Shown piece by piece: positions 17,915 through 25,376 of a stretch of 34,351 nucleotides of DNA. Below the pieces are notes generated by a model. It saw only the letters and a program-made list of their open reading frames with translations, did not search any database and was not told where the DNA came from. This DNA is from Winogradskyella sp. Lineage in GTDB: Bacteria > Bacteroidota > Bacteroidia > Flavobacteriales > Flavobacteriaceae. Position numbers and translations under genes: made by a program. The DNA lies in the NCBI GenBank assembly GCA_002722255.1, contig PBLD01000003.1, positions 99,798 to 134,148 on the forward strand, in the 5' to 3' direction. The stretch's first letter is position 1. Each line of letters opens with the position of its first letter.

Positions 17915-18931
17915 ATGAATATGGCTTATAAACTATCAAAAATTGTTTTTATAACTTTAAACTTAATGTTTTCTGGTGTTATAATCGCGCAGCAAGATAT
18001 ATCAGACAAACAAATCTTAAAAAAGATAAAAGGCAAAAAGATAGAGTGGATTTCAGGTGAAAATAATTTGGCTAAAGTAAAAATGAAATCCACAAAAAAA
18101 TGGGGAGTTTACAATATAGATGCCTATCATGATTTAGATGAAGCAGTTATTGATTTAGATGAAGTAGTAGCACCAAAATTCGATTCCATTGACTGGTTTA
18201 AAAACATGGAACCTTTCACCATTGTAAAAATCAAAAAAAAATATGGCATTCTTTTAAATCCTTATGAAGTACACGATGCAGCAGAAAGAGCAAAGTGTAT
18301 CTATGACGCTGTAAAATTAAAGGAAGTAGATGGTAGGTTTTATGCGCTTGTAAAACAAAACGAAAAATGGGGATTAGTAGATTGGTTTGAAGATTTAGTT
18401 TTAGTAGATCCCACTTTCGATAATCCAGAAGATGTGCCTTTAGTTTGGATAGAAGGTTGGGCAAAAGATATGTTTGTGTCATCCAAGAAAAAATTAAAAG
18501 CCGATATTCTTATTTTTGATGAAGGTAATGGTGATGGTGTTTTCAAGGCAAGAAAAAAAGTCACTAAAAAATGGGGAATGTATCAATCATTAGGCGAAAA
18601 TGATTTAAAAACACTTATACCTGCAAAATACGACAGTATTCGTTTTTTTGGATACAACTCAAATTACACAGCAGTTTACAACAAAGGAAAAGTAGGTATG
18701 CATCTGTCTTATTGGAGTTATAATGAAAACACAAAACTGTCAGTACCTTGTATTTACGAAGATTATAAAAATTTTGATGCAGATGGTGTACTAAAACTGG
18801 CTATGAAAAAAGATGGAAAATGGGGTTGGGTAAACTGGTTAACAGGCAAAGAAGAATCAGAATTTAAATACGAAACACTCGACGATTTACCATATCCTTA
18901 TTATAAACAAGCCATTTGGATTGAAGACTAA
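17915..18931 (+). CDS. Exported WG-repeat protein
   Basis: A 338-residue protein with an N-terminal signal peptide (hydrophobic residues about 9-25, likely cut near IIAQQ). It has about six WG-type repeats: KKWGVYN, KKYGILL, EKWGLVDW, KKWGMYQ, KGKVGMHL and GKWGWVNW, each followed by strands ending in patterns such as PKFDSIDWF, AKYDSIRFF or CIYEDYKNF. WG repeats are beta modules of bacterial surface or periplasmic proteins; no enzyme activity is known. The start at 17915 could instead be the ATG at 17921. It lies nine bases after the first gene of the operon and 28 before the third. Confidence 0.85.
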   Translation: MNMAYKLSKIVFITLNLMFSGVIIAQQDISDKQILKKIKGKKIEWISGENNLAKVKMKSTKKWGVYNIDAYHDLDEAVIDLDEVVAPKFDSIDWFKNMEPFTIVKIKKKYGILLNPYEVHDAAERAKCIYDAVKLKEVDGRFYALVKQNEKWGLVDWFEDLVLVDPTFDNPEDVPLVWIEGWAKDMFVSSKKKLKADILIFDEGNGDGVFKARKKVTKKWGMYQSLGENDLKTLIPAKYDSIRFFGYNSNYTAVYNKGKVGMHLSYWSYNENTKLSVPCIYEDYKNFDADGVLKLAMKKDGKWGWVNWLTGKEESEFKYETLDDLPYPYYKQAIWIED

Positions 18932-18959
18932 ATAAAGCTTACATTAGTGATTTTTGAAA

Positions 18960-19979
18960 ATGAACCTTCAACCTTTAAAAATACCTTCAGGCTGGTCCGT
19001 TGATTGGAATTTGTTAACTGATACAGATCCAACAGAAGACACCATACACGACTTTACAGGAAGTTCTCTATTGCTTATCAGTTCGCATACACGATTAAAA
19101 GCCATTGATGTATCGTGGAGACCAGAAGGAGATATTAATGGAGCATACCAATTGCAGGTTGTTTATTTACTACCAAAATTCAACATAAAAACCAATACTC
19201 TAGATTACGAAGGAGTTTGGGAAGCACCAGAATTAGAGTTTTCTACCAAAAACCGATTAGAACTAGTCGATAAGCTAAATCATTTACTGTTTTATTTAAA
19301 GCCTTACACAGATACACGCATTTTGCTAAAACCTGGTGTTGTAGATGAGCCTAATGAAGTTATAAGACAAGAATTGTTAACTAACGATTTAACCGAAGAA
19401 CTTGTAGAAAAAATAATAGCATCTAACCATAAAAAACTTCAGGAGTTACTATTAGACCACAAAGCTGTTTCCTATGCTGATGTAAAAAAAATATCACAAG
19501 ATGGCGCTACTAAAGGCGTAAAAAATAAAGCAAAGCAATTGCTAAGTAGTAAACAGTTTAGAAATCAGAAATCTGAAACATCATCAGACGTTGATAAGGC
19601 TAAACTCATTTCAGCCATTACAAATAAGATGGAAGCTATTCTAGCTGAGTTACAAAAGCTAAAACCAGAAAAAGAATTCACGCTTAAAACTCATGAGCCC
19701 AATGGCTATTGGAGCTTCCATTGGAAAAGCACAAAACTTTGGAAAACCGAACATTATTTAAAAGAATGGTTTACTATTAGTTTATATGGTAATAGTGATG
19801 CGTTTTCATTAAGTGGCTCTCATAATATTAAAGATATTTTTGAACAACTTGAAGACAGACATTTTCTATATAAAGAAAAAACAATACAAACCTTTTTTAA
19901 AATGCTTAATACTCTTGAAGATCAAACCAAAGTGTCTGTTCTAAAAGCTATAGAGCAACAGTTTGATCCTAGTTTTTAA
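18960..19979 (+). CDS. Unknown protein, third gene of the operator-controlled operon
   Basis: A 339-residue protein without signal peptide or membrane segment. Residues about 1-110 form a compact mixed domain (LKIPSGWSVDWN, then DFTGSSLLLISSH, AIDVSWRPEGDINGAYQLQV); the middle (about 120-215) is helical and Lys-rich with a DVKKISQDGATKGVKNKA stretch; the C-terminal part (about 240-339) starts GYWSFHWKSTKLWKTEHYLK. The N-terminal domain has the look of small stand-alone domains such as immunity proteins in toxin loci, but I cannot name a family and no toxin gene is near. The ATG at 18960 is preferred to a TTG two codons earlier. It ends 15 bases before the convergent gene. Confidence 0.7.
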   Translation: MNLQPLKIPSGWSVDWNLLTDTDPTEDTIHDFTGSSLLLISSHTRLKAIDVSWRPEGDINGAYQLQVVYLLPKFNIKTNTLDYEGVWEAPELEFSTKNRLELVDKLNHLLFYLKPYTDTRILLKPGVVDEPNEVIRQELLTNDLTEELVEKIIASNHKKLQELLLDHKAVSYADVKKISQDGATKGVKNKAKQLLSSKQFRNQKSETSSDVDKAKLISAITNKMEAILAELQKLKPEKEFTLKTHEPNGYWSFHWKSTKLWKTEHYLKEWFTISLYGNSDAFSLSGSHNIKDIFEQLEDRHFLYKEKTIQTFFKMLNTLEDQTKVSVLKAIEQQFDPSF

Positions 19980-19994
19980 CTTCAAGTAAAAGGC

Positions 19995-20585
19995 TTAAAG
20001 TTCTTGCATTAAATCGATAATTCTTAATCGCTTGGCGTAGCTGTCCTCGTTAACATCTCTAACAAAACAGTAGGCGCTAATAGTTTCGTTTTCAACCTTT
20101 TCTTTAAGTTCTTCAACCGTATTTGGCCCAAACTCTTTAGATTTAGAAATGTAATAGAATTCGTGTTTGTGTATAACCTTGTTAACTTTCTTTTTGTACT
20201 TGTCTTTTAGGTAGCCTTGTATATCTTCAATAGAATTTAACTCTTCTGTATAATTTGTAGTGTTGATATACATGGCAAATTCTTCTTTATCTTGGTGGTT
20301 TAGCACTAAGATATCATCGTCTTTAAAATAAGCCTTAACAGTAATAACACCGTCTTCAGTTTCTATAGTAAAAATGTTGTGAATGCTTATAGTCCAAGAT
20401 GTTGTAATAGTAGCATCTTTCCTCTCAATTTCTAAGATATTATCTTCCCTAAACGTATAAATAGCCTTCTTTTTAGAAATACCATTTACTAAAACCCATT
20501 GCTGATTTATAAAGTGAGAATCGTGATGACGATCGTAATCAAACGGTTTTAAATTAGGGATGGTATTATGAAGATGTGTACTCAT
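19995..20585 (-). CDS. Cytoplasmic protein with a C-terminal GYF-like (DUF4339) segment
   Basis: A 196-residue protein with no export signal. Residues about 25-115 alternate polar and hydrophobic residues (INQQWVLVNG, FREDNILEIERKD, DILVLNHQDKEEFAMYIN) and are probably a beta barrel or lipocalin-like fold. Residues about 140-196 (FYYISKSKEFGPNTVEELKE, then ISAYCFVRDVNEDSYAKRL) follow the GYF_2/DUF4339 pattern: YY....GP.t.eEL...v..g.I.....V; such domains bind proline-rich or other peptides. An 18-bp inverted repeat lies 15 bases upstream of its ATG. It converges on the unknown three-gene operon, so a functional link is possible but unproven. Confidence 0.72.
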   Translation of the reverse strand: MSTHLHNTIPNLKPFDYDRHHDSHFINQQWVLVNGISKKKAIYTFREDNILEIERKDATITTSWTISIHNIFTIETEDGVITVKAYFKDDDILVLNHQDKEEFAMYINTTNYTEELNSIEDIQGYLKDKYKKKVNKVIHKHEFYYISKSKEFGPNTVEELKEKVENETISAYCFVRDVNEDSYAKRLRIIDLMQEL

Positions 20586-20599
20586 TAAGCGGTTAATAA

Positions 20600-20617
20600 C
20601 ATAGTCTAGAGACTATG
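20600..20617. promoter_or_regulatory. 18-bp inverted repeat upstream of the GYF-like protein gene
   Basis: CATAGTCT-AG-AGACTATG, a perfect 8-2-8 inverted repeat, 15 bases before the ATG at 20585 on the minus strand. It would lie in the leader or at the start of transcription: a repressor site or an mRNA hairpin near the ribosome-binding site. Confidence 0.4.
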
Positions 20618-20780
20618 ATAACGATAGATTTGGACTTTTATTTACCTAAAGTTAATAATTTTCGAGATGATTTAAAACATCTTTCTTATAACTTCGACTA
20701 ATAGGTAACGCTTTTCGATTAACAGTTTAATTTTCATAATAATACATGGTAGGATTAGAGATGTATTTTTTTAAATTCAT

Positions 20781-20788
20781 TAATTTTG
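20781..20788 (+). promoter_or_regulatory. -7 element of the DUF2721 gene
   Basis: TAATTTTG matches TAnnTTTG exactly and lies 13 bases before the ATG. No TTG is seen at the -33 distance. The leader would be only about ten bases. Confidence 0.5.
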
Positions 20789-20801
20789 TAAAAATTTTCC
20801 T

Positions 20802-21206
20802 ATGGAAGAGCTAACATTAACAACACCAGCACTTTTGTTTTCAGCCATATCTTTAATTATGTTGGCTTATACAAATAGATTTTTGGCTTATGCTGCAATC
20901 ATAAGAAACCTTAGTGATAAGTATTTAGAAAGAAAAGAAGTAGTGTTAATTAGACAAATTAATAACTTAAAACTAAGATTGAATCTTACAAGATGGATGC
21001 AAATCTTGGGTATCTCCAGTCTATTACTTTGTGTGCTAACAATGTTTTTAATATATATAGATCAACACAATGCGGCAGTTTGGATATTTGGATTTGCTTT
21101 GTTGCTACTTATTTTGTCTTTAGCATTATTAATACGAGAGATCCAAATTTCAACATTGGCGTTAGAGCATCATCTAAAAGATATGGAAGACCAAATAAGT
21201 GAGTAA
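20802..21206 (+). CDS. DUF2721 family membrane protein
   Basis: A 134-residue inner-membrane protein. It opens with LTTPALLFSAISLIMLAYTN, which with the following RFLAYAAIIRNL and a Lys/Arg-rich loop (ERKEVVLIRQINNLKLRLN) is the DUF2721 pattern. Two more hydrophobic segments follow (about residues 67-87 and 92-112), then a short coiled C-terminal tail. Three membrane segments in all. Function unknown in the family. An ECF sigma factor gene starts 88 bases later. Confidence 0.85.
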   Translation: MEELTLTTPALLFSAISLIMLAYTNRFLAYAAIIRNLSDKYLERKEVVLIRQINNLKLRLNLTRWMQILGISSLLLCVLTMFLIYIDQHNAAVWIFGFALLLLILSLALLIREIQISTLALEHHLKDMEDQISE

Positions 21207-21294
21207 AATTTTATAAATTTAATTGTGACCTGTTAAAAAACTATGTGTCTTAAACGTATAACCAACCAAGTTAAAGTAGAATTTACCAAGAAAA

Positions 21295-21888
21295 TTGACT
21301 AAAGACGCAATTCATAGCCTAACCGATGAAGCGCTCGTAGAAGCAATCGTAAAAACCAACGACACTATGTTGTTTGAGGTGCTGTACGACAGATATGCTA
21401 CTATGGTGTACAACAAGTGCTATGGTTTTGCAAATGGTGTCGATGAAGCTAAAGATTTAACACAAGACGTTTTTTTGAGAGTCTTTATTAAATTAGCTAG
21501 CTTTAAGGGTAAATCTAAATTTTCAACTTGGCTTTACGCATTTACATACAATCATTGTGTAAATTACGTAACCAGAAATACAGCAAAGAAGATTGAAAAA
21601 CAATCTGTAAGTTCTGAAAATGTAGATATTGAAAATATTGGTGAAGATATTGATTCTACTCGTGAGTTTGAAAGTATGCGTGTAGATCAGTTAAAGAAAG
21701 TGATGGAGTTGATATCGCCAGAAGAAAAAATGATATTATTATTAAAGTATGAAGACAATTTAACAATAAAAGAGCTGTCTGATGCTTTAGAAATAGGAGA
21801 GAGCGCAGTTAAAATGCGTCTCAAAAGAGCAAAAGAAAAACTTGTACGTAAGTACGAAAATTATACGAAAGATGGAGAATCCATTTAA
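21295..21888 (+). CDS. ECF-type RNA polymerase sigma factor
   Basis: A 197-residue sigma-70 family protein with region 2 (about residues 28-95: LYDRYATMVYNKCYGFANGV, DEAKDLTQDVFLRVF, FSTWLYAFTYNHCVNY) and region 4 (about 140-190: ISPEEKMILLLKYEDNLTIK, ELSDALEIGESAVKMRLKRA). No region 1 or 3, so ECF class. The start is TTG at 21295; the next possible start, an ATG at residue 24, would cut into region 2. A small gene (21872) overlaps its end by 17 bases and a channel gene follows. The small protein is the obvious candidate for a regulator, though it lacks a membrane segment. The controlled promoter is unknown. Confidence 0.93.
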   Translation: MTKDAIHSLTDEALVEAIVKTNDTMLFEVLYDRYATMVYNKCYGFANGVDEAKDLTQDVFLRVFIKLASFKGKSKFSTWLYAFTYNHCVNYVTRNTAKKIEKQSVSSENVDIENIGEDIDSTREFESMRVDQLKKVMELISPEEKMILLLKYEDNLTIKELSDALEIGESAVKMRLKRAKEKLVRKYENYTKDGESI

Positions 21889-22045
21889 GCAAATTAACCA
21901 GCCTTTAAAAGAGGTTCCAGCAGAGCTGAAAAGCAAAGTCATGCACGACATTGCCATGGCGAAGCTATTTATGGAGCTGGCTGAGTTGTTCTCGTATAAT
22001 ATTGGCCACATTATAGATAGTGTAACGGCTAGCAGAAAAGAATAA
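21872..22045 (+). CDS. 57-residue protein coupled to the sigma factor
   Basis: Begins MENPFKQINQPLKEVPAELK and is otherwise helical, ending SYNIGHIIDSVTASRKE. The ATG at 21872 lies inside the last codons of the sigma gene in another frame (17-base overlap), the usual sign of translational coupling. There is no membrane helix, so it is not a classic membrane anti-sigma factor. From memory, similar small proteins with a conserved NPF(K)QI..P..EVP..LK..V opening occur after sigma genes in Flavobacteriaceae. It probably modulates the sigma factor; this is inference. Confidence 0.75.
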   Translation: MENPFKQINQPLKEVPAELKSKVMHDIAMAKLFMELAELFSYNIGHIIDSVTASRKE

Positions 22046-22077
22046 ATACTTAATACCCTAACAAAAAACAAATAAGT

Positions 22078-22911
22078 ATGGATAAGGTAAACGAATTTTC
22101 GGATGTAGCATTAAAGTCGCTCACCAATATTTGGTTAGAGATTACCAAAATATTTCCAAATATTATTGGTGCTTTTATAGTATTGATAGTTGGTTGGATT
22201 GTTACCAAACTAATTGTTAAGGTTATTAAGAAAGTTCTTAAAATAGTTAAGGCGAACAAGTTAGATGATAAGTTAAATGATATTGAAATAATAGAAGGGA
22301 AAAAGCTGAATTTTGATACGGTTAAAGTCGTTTCTAACCTAGTAAAATACTTAATGTATATCATAATATTTGTTACTGCTTCAGATATTATGGGCTTGGA
22401 TATTATAACAGAGCAGATAAGTAATTTACTATCCTACATACCACAGTTATTAGCAGCTGTTGTTATTTTCGTATTAGGTTTGTTGTTTGCCAATTTTGTA
22501 AAGAATGGACTTAAATCGCTATTTGAATCTATGGAGCTATCAGGTGGTAAAATGATTAGTCAGGTGGTATTCTTTCTAATGCTAACTTTCATAGCCATTA
22601 CAGCACTAAACCAAGCAGGTATAGATACAGAGATTATTACCAATAATATTAATATGATTATTGCTGCTTTCTTATTAGCATTTGCAATTGCTTTTGGACT
22701 AGGAGCAAGATTGGTGGTAGGTAAACTAATGCAAACGTTCTATGCCAGAAAAATGTTTGAAGCAGGCCAAAAAATTACCTTTAATGGAGAAACATATTCA
22801 ATTGATGAAGTGAAAAGTATATCAGTTATACTTAAAAATGATAAAGGAAGATTGGTAGTGCCAATTAATGAAATAATGGAAAATCAAGTACAAATGCAGG
22901 ATCAGCTATAA
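22078..22911 (+). CDS. Mechanosensitive-channel-like membrane protein (TM-helix/CmpX type)
   Basis: A 277-residue inner-membrane protein with about five hydrophobic segments: about residues 25-45 (IIGAFIVLIVGWIVTKLIVK), 85-102, 117-145 (LLAAVVIFVLGLLFANFVKN), 158-178 and 195-222. The pattern of a conserved Gly-rich helix repeated twice, FIVLIVGW and VIFVLGLL, fits the TM_helix repeat of MscS-related channels. A small soluble C-terminus (GQKITFNGETYSIDEVKSIS, then VPINEIMENQVQ) resembles the start of the MscS beta domain, although it is short. It is the third gene after the sigma factor (32 bases after the small gene), suggesting an envelope-stress or osmotic role. Confidence 0.85.
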   Translation: MDKVNEFSDVALKSLTNIWLEITKIFPNIIGAFIVLIVGWIVTKLIVKVIKKVLKIVKANKLDDKLNDIEIIEGKKLNFDTVKVVSNLVKYLMYIIIFVTASDIMGLDIITEQISNLLSYIPQLLAAVVIFVLGLLFANFVKNGLKSLFESMELSGGKMISQVVFFLMLTFIAITALNQAGIDTEIITNNINMIIAAFLLAFAIAFGLGARLVVGKLMQTFYARKMFEAGQKITFNGETYSIDEVKSISVILKNDKGRLVVPINEIMENQVQMQDQL

Positions 22912-22976
22912 GGTTAGGGTTATAGATTTTATTTTACAATAAAATGTGATCCTGCAGTACTTGACGTATAAGGATG

Positions 22977-23009
22977 ACCTCTTCAATTTTTGGAGAGGTT
23001 TTCTTTTTT
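22977..23009. terminator. Terminator between the channel and helicase genes
   Basis: A ten-pair stem with one G-U pair (ACCTCTTCAA at 22977-22986 with TTGGAGAGGT at 22990-22999), a three-T loop and a T-rich tail. It reaches the stop codon of the convergent helicase gene. Confidence 0.85.
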
Positions 23010-24366
23010 ATCTCCGTTTCTTTTTATTACGTTTATTATAATTCTTGTCACCTCTTGTTTTAGGTTTCTTATATTTTTTAGCAATTTCTCTTCTATAAGA
23101 ACCACCTAAGTTTACCTTTTTGTTTTTCTCTTTTTTCTCATGAAAAGCAGGTCCAGGTATATCTTCTGTGCTTCGTTTGGTAGGATTATTGCGCTCACGA
23201 ATTTGTGGACGTTCTTCTTCAATCAGTTCGGTAGAAATTGTTACATCTTCAGGAAGTTCCACTAAATCAATTTTCATTTGCATTAAGCCTTCAATGCGTT
23301 CTCTGGCTTCCTGTTCTTTCCCAGTAGAGAATAGCAAGGCATTACCTTGTTTCTCGGCACGACCAGTTCTACCAATTCTATGCATGTAATTTTCAGGATA
23401 ATCAGGCGTGTCAAAATTAATAACGTGTGTTACATCATCGATGTCTAATCCTCTTGCCATAACATCTGTAGCAACGAGTATACGATGTTGTCCTTCACTA
23501 AACTGTTCTATACTTCTAAGTCTGTAGTTTTGTGTTTTATTAGAATGAATTACGCATGAATCTCCTGGGAAAATTTCTTCAAGCTGATCAAATAAACGGT
23601 CGGCCATTTTCTTGTAAGCTACAAAAATGAGAACTCTAGAGTATTCGCCTTTATCACTAAGCAAAGATTCAAGTAAGTTGACTTTTGTATAAAAATTAGG
23701 AACGTTGTAACGTTTTTGCTTTATATTTTCTAGCGGTGTACCAGAAACAGCAATCGATATCTTTGTTGGATTAATGAAAAAATCCGTAATCAATTCGTCA
23801 ACATCAGTAGTCATTGTTGCCGAAAACATTATGTTTTGTCTGCGTTCTGGCAAGATGTCAAAAATATTCATTAGTTGATGTCTAAAACCTAGATCTAACA
23901 TCACATCAACCTCATCAATAACTAATTTTTGAATAGATTTAAGCTGTAAAACTCTACTCACTGCTAAATCATAAAGTCTTCCTGGTGTTGCTACAATAAT
24001 ATCCAAGCCTTGAGCTACAGCTTGTTTTTGAGTATTAATATTTGTGCCTCCATAAACACCCAAAACACGGTTGTTGATGTATTTAGACATTTTCTCAATT
24101 TCTTCAACAACTTGCACAACTAGCTCGCGAGTTGGTACCAAAACCAAAACTCTAGGATTGTCTTGTCTTGAGTATTTAAGATGACGTAAAATAGGTAACA
24201 TATAGGCAAATGTTTTACCTGTACCTGTTTGCGCAATACCAACTACATCTTTTCCAGAAGCCACTACATTAAAAGATTCAGCCTGTATAGGAGTAGGTTT
24301 ATTAAAGCCTAAGTCTTCAATGGCATTATATAAAGGAGTATTTAGGTTTAAATCTTGAAAAGTCAC
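23008..24366 (-). CDS. DEAD-box-family ATP-dependent RNA helicase (DEVD variant)
   Basis: A 452-residue two-domain RNA helicase. In order: Q motif GFNKPTPIQ, Walker A AQTGTGKT, PTREL, TPGR, motif II DEVD (in VIDEVDVMLD), SAT, then in the second domain ATDVMARGLDIDDV and HRIGRTGR. The C-terminus is a short, very basic tail ending KKPKTRGDKNYNKRNKKKRR, typical of RhlE/CsdA-like enzymes that remodel structured RNA or rRNA. Motif II has Val for Ala; the catalytic Asp-Glu are intact, so ATPase activity should be kept. The next minus-strand gene upstream (the epimerase) ends 40 bases before its start. Confidence 0.94.
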   Translation of the reverse strand: MTFQDLNLNTPLYNAIEDLGFNKPTPIQAESFNVVASGKDVVGIAQTGTGKTFAYMLPILRHLKYSRQDNPRVLVLVPTRELVVQVVEEIEKMSKYINNRVLGVYGGTNINTQKQAVAQGLDIIVATPGRLYDLAVSRVLQLKSIQKLVIDEVDVMLDLGFRHQLMNIFDILPERRQNIMFSATMTTDVDELITDFFINPTKISIAVSGTPLENIKQKRYNVPNFYTKVNLLESLLSDKGEYSRVLIFVAYKKMADRLFDQLEEIFPGDSCVIHSNKTQNYRLRSIEQFSEGQHRILVATDVMARGLDIDDVTHVINFDTPDYPENYMHRIGRTGRAEKQGNALLFSTGKEQEARERIEGLMQMKIDLVELPEDVTISTELIEEERPQIRERNNPTKRSTEDIPGPAFHEKKEKNKKVNLGGSYRREIAKKYKKPKTRGDKNYNKRNKKKRR

Positions 24367-24406
24367 AGCTATAGATTTTGTGCAAAGCTACTATTTATAA
24401 TCTATA

Positions 24407-25297
24407 TCAGTTTAACAAATTGCGATTAAGAATTATTTTATAACTCGCTTCTAATGACATTTTTGGCTTTAAAGTCACAATACCTTCTTTCTCTTCAATC
24501 TTCTGATTGGTGTCTTCAGTGTCTGCAACACCAAGCCACGGCTCTATACAAACGTATGGTGCATTTGGTTTTGCCCAAATACCTAAGTAAGGGAAATCTT
24601 CAAATATTACAGAAAGTATTTCTCCGTTTGTTTTGTGCTTTAAAGCTACTTTTCTAGATTTTAAATCTTTAAAAATAAGCGCATCTTCATTAAACAAATC
24701 GCCGCGTAGATTGATGGTATTTGGACTATCAAAAACGGACTTAGTTTTATTGGTTACAAGTCCAGTTTCCATATTTAATAAATAAGATTCGCTGGTTTCT
24801 TCCTTTTCAAATTCTAAAAAATAATCCGAGTAAGCTTCATCTTCAAACAAAGGACAAGTAAAAGCAGGATGTCCACCAAGAGAGAAATACATGGTTTTAT
24901 CATCAATGTTTCTTATGGTGTGGTTAACTATAATTGTGTTGTCTTTCAATTCATAATTAATTTCAAATTCAAATAGAAAAGGAAATATTTCATATAGGTC
25001 TTCATTAGAATTTAAAAAGAAAGTTATGCTAGTTTCAGATTGTTGTTTTACAATCATTTTATCGTTATGCCTCACAAAACCATGCTTTGTCATATTGTAA
25101 AGCTTGTTTTTATAGATGTAGCTGTCATCTTTCATACTTCCAATAATAGGAAATAGGTTAGGAGCGTGGCTTCCCCAAACATTAGGGTCTGCGTGCCATA
25201 AAAATTGATTGTTGTTGTTTACAGCTGAAATTTTACAGAGTTCAGCTCCTACAGTTTTTATATCTATAGATAATAGGTCATTTTGTATTGTAGGCAT
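24407..25297 (-). CDS. Aldose 1-epimerase family protein (LacX-like)
   Basis: A 296-residue protein of the galactose-mutarotase fold. It has the LacX-type opening (IKTVGAELCKI), His72 in TKHGFVR and His143 in LGGHPAF, the two histidines conserved in the family for acid-base catalysis at the anomeric carbon, and YVCIEPWLGVAD near the C-terminus with a conserved Glu. It interconverts alpha and beta anomers of a sugar or sugar phosphate; substrate not decidable. No signal peptide. It is divergent from pabB and upstream of the helicase, with which it may share an mRNA. Confidence 0.88.
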   Translation of the reverse strand: MPTIQNDLLSIDIKTVGAELCKISAVNNNNQFLWHADPNVWGSHAPNLFPIIGSMKDDSYIYKNKLYNMTKHGFVRHNDKMIVKQQSETSITFFLNSNEDLYEIFPFLFEFEINYELKDNTIIVNHTIRNIDDKTMYFSLGGHPAFTCPLFEDEAYSDYFLEFEKEETSESYLLNMETGLVTNKTKSVFDSPNTINLRGDLFNEDALIFKDLKSRKVALKHKTNGEILSVIFEDFPYLGIWAKPNAPYVCIEPWLGVADTEDTNQKIEEKEGIVTLKPKMSLEASYKIILNRNLLN

Positions 25298-25328
25298 GAT
25301 GTTTGTTTTTAGAAAGATACAATTCTTA

Positions 25329-25357
25329 TTGCATTATAACTATTCTAGTTATTTTTG
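25329..25357 (+). promoter_or_regulatory. Promoter of pabB
   Basis: TTG at 25329-25331, 18 bases, TATTTTTG at 25350-25357: full consensus. The start near 25361 lies 16 bases before the TTG start codon, which rules out the longer frame that opens inside the epimerase gene. Confidence 0.72.
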
Positions 25358-25376
25358 CAAATATTTAAAAATTCTA

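Noticed and set aside
20993..21202. Alternative 69-residue frame within the DUF2721 gene
   Set aside because: It overlaps DUF2721 in another frame and shows no protein-like pattern; the DUF2721 frame has clear membrane helices.
24028..24175. Two single TTGAGTAT half-sites in the helicase gene as regulator sites
   Set aside because: Each is an isolated half-site without its partner; this number is about what base composition predicts.
25209..25376. Longer pabB starting inside the epimerase gene
   Set aside because: A full promoter ends at 25357, and the extra 56 residues are antisense to the N-terminus of the divergent gene and unlike the family.
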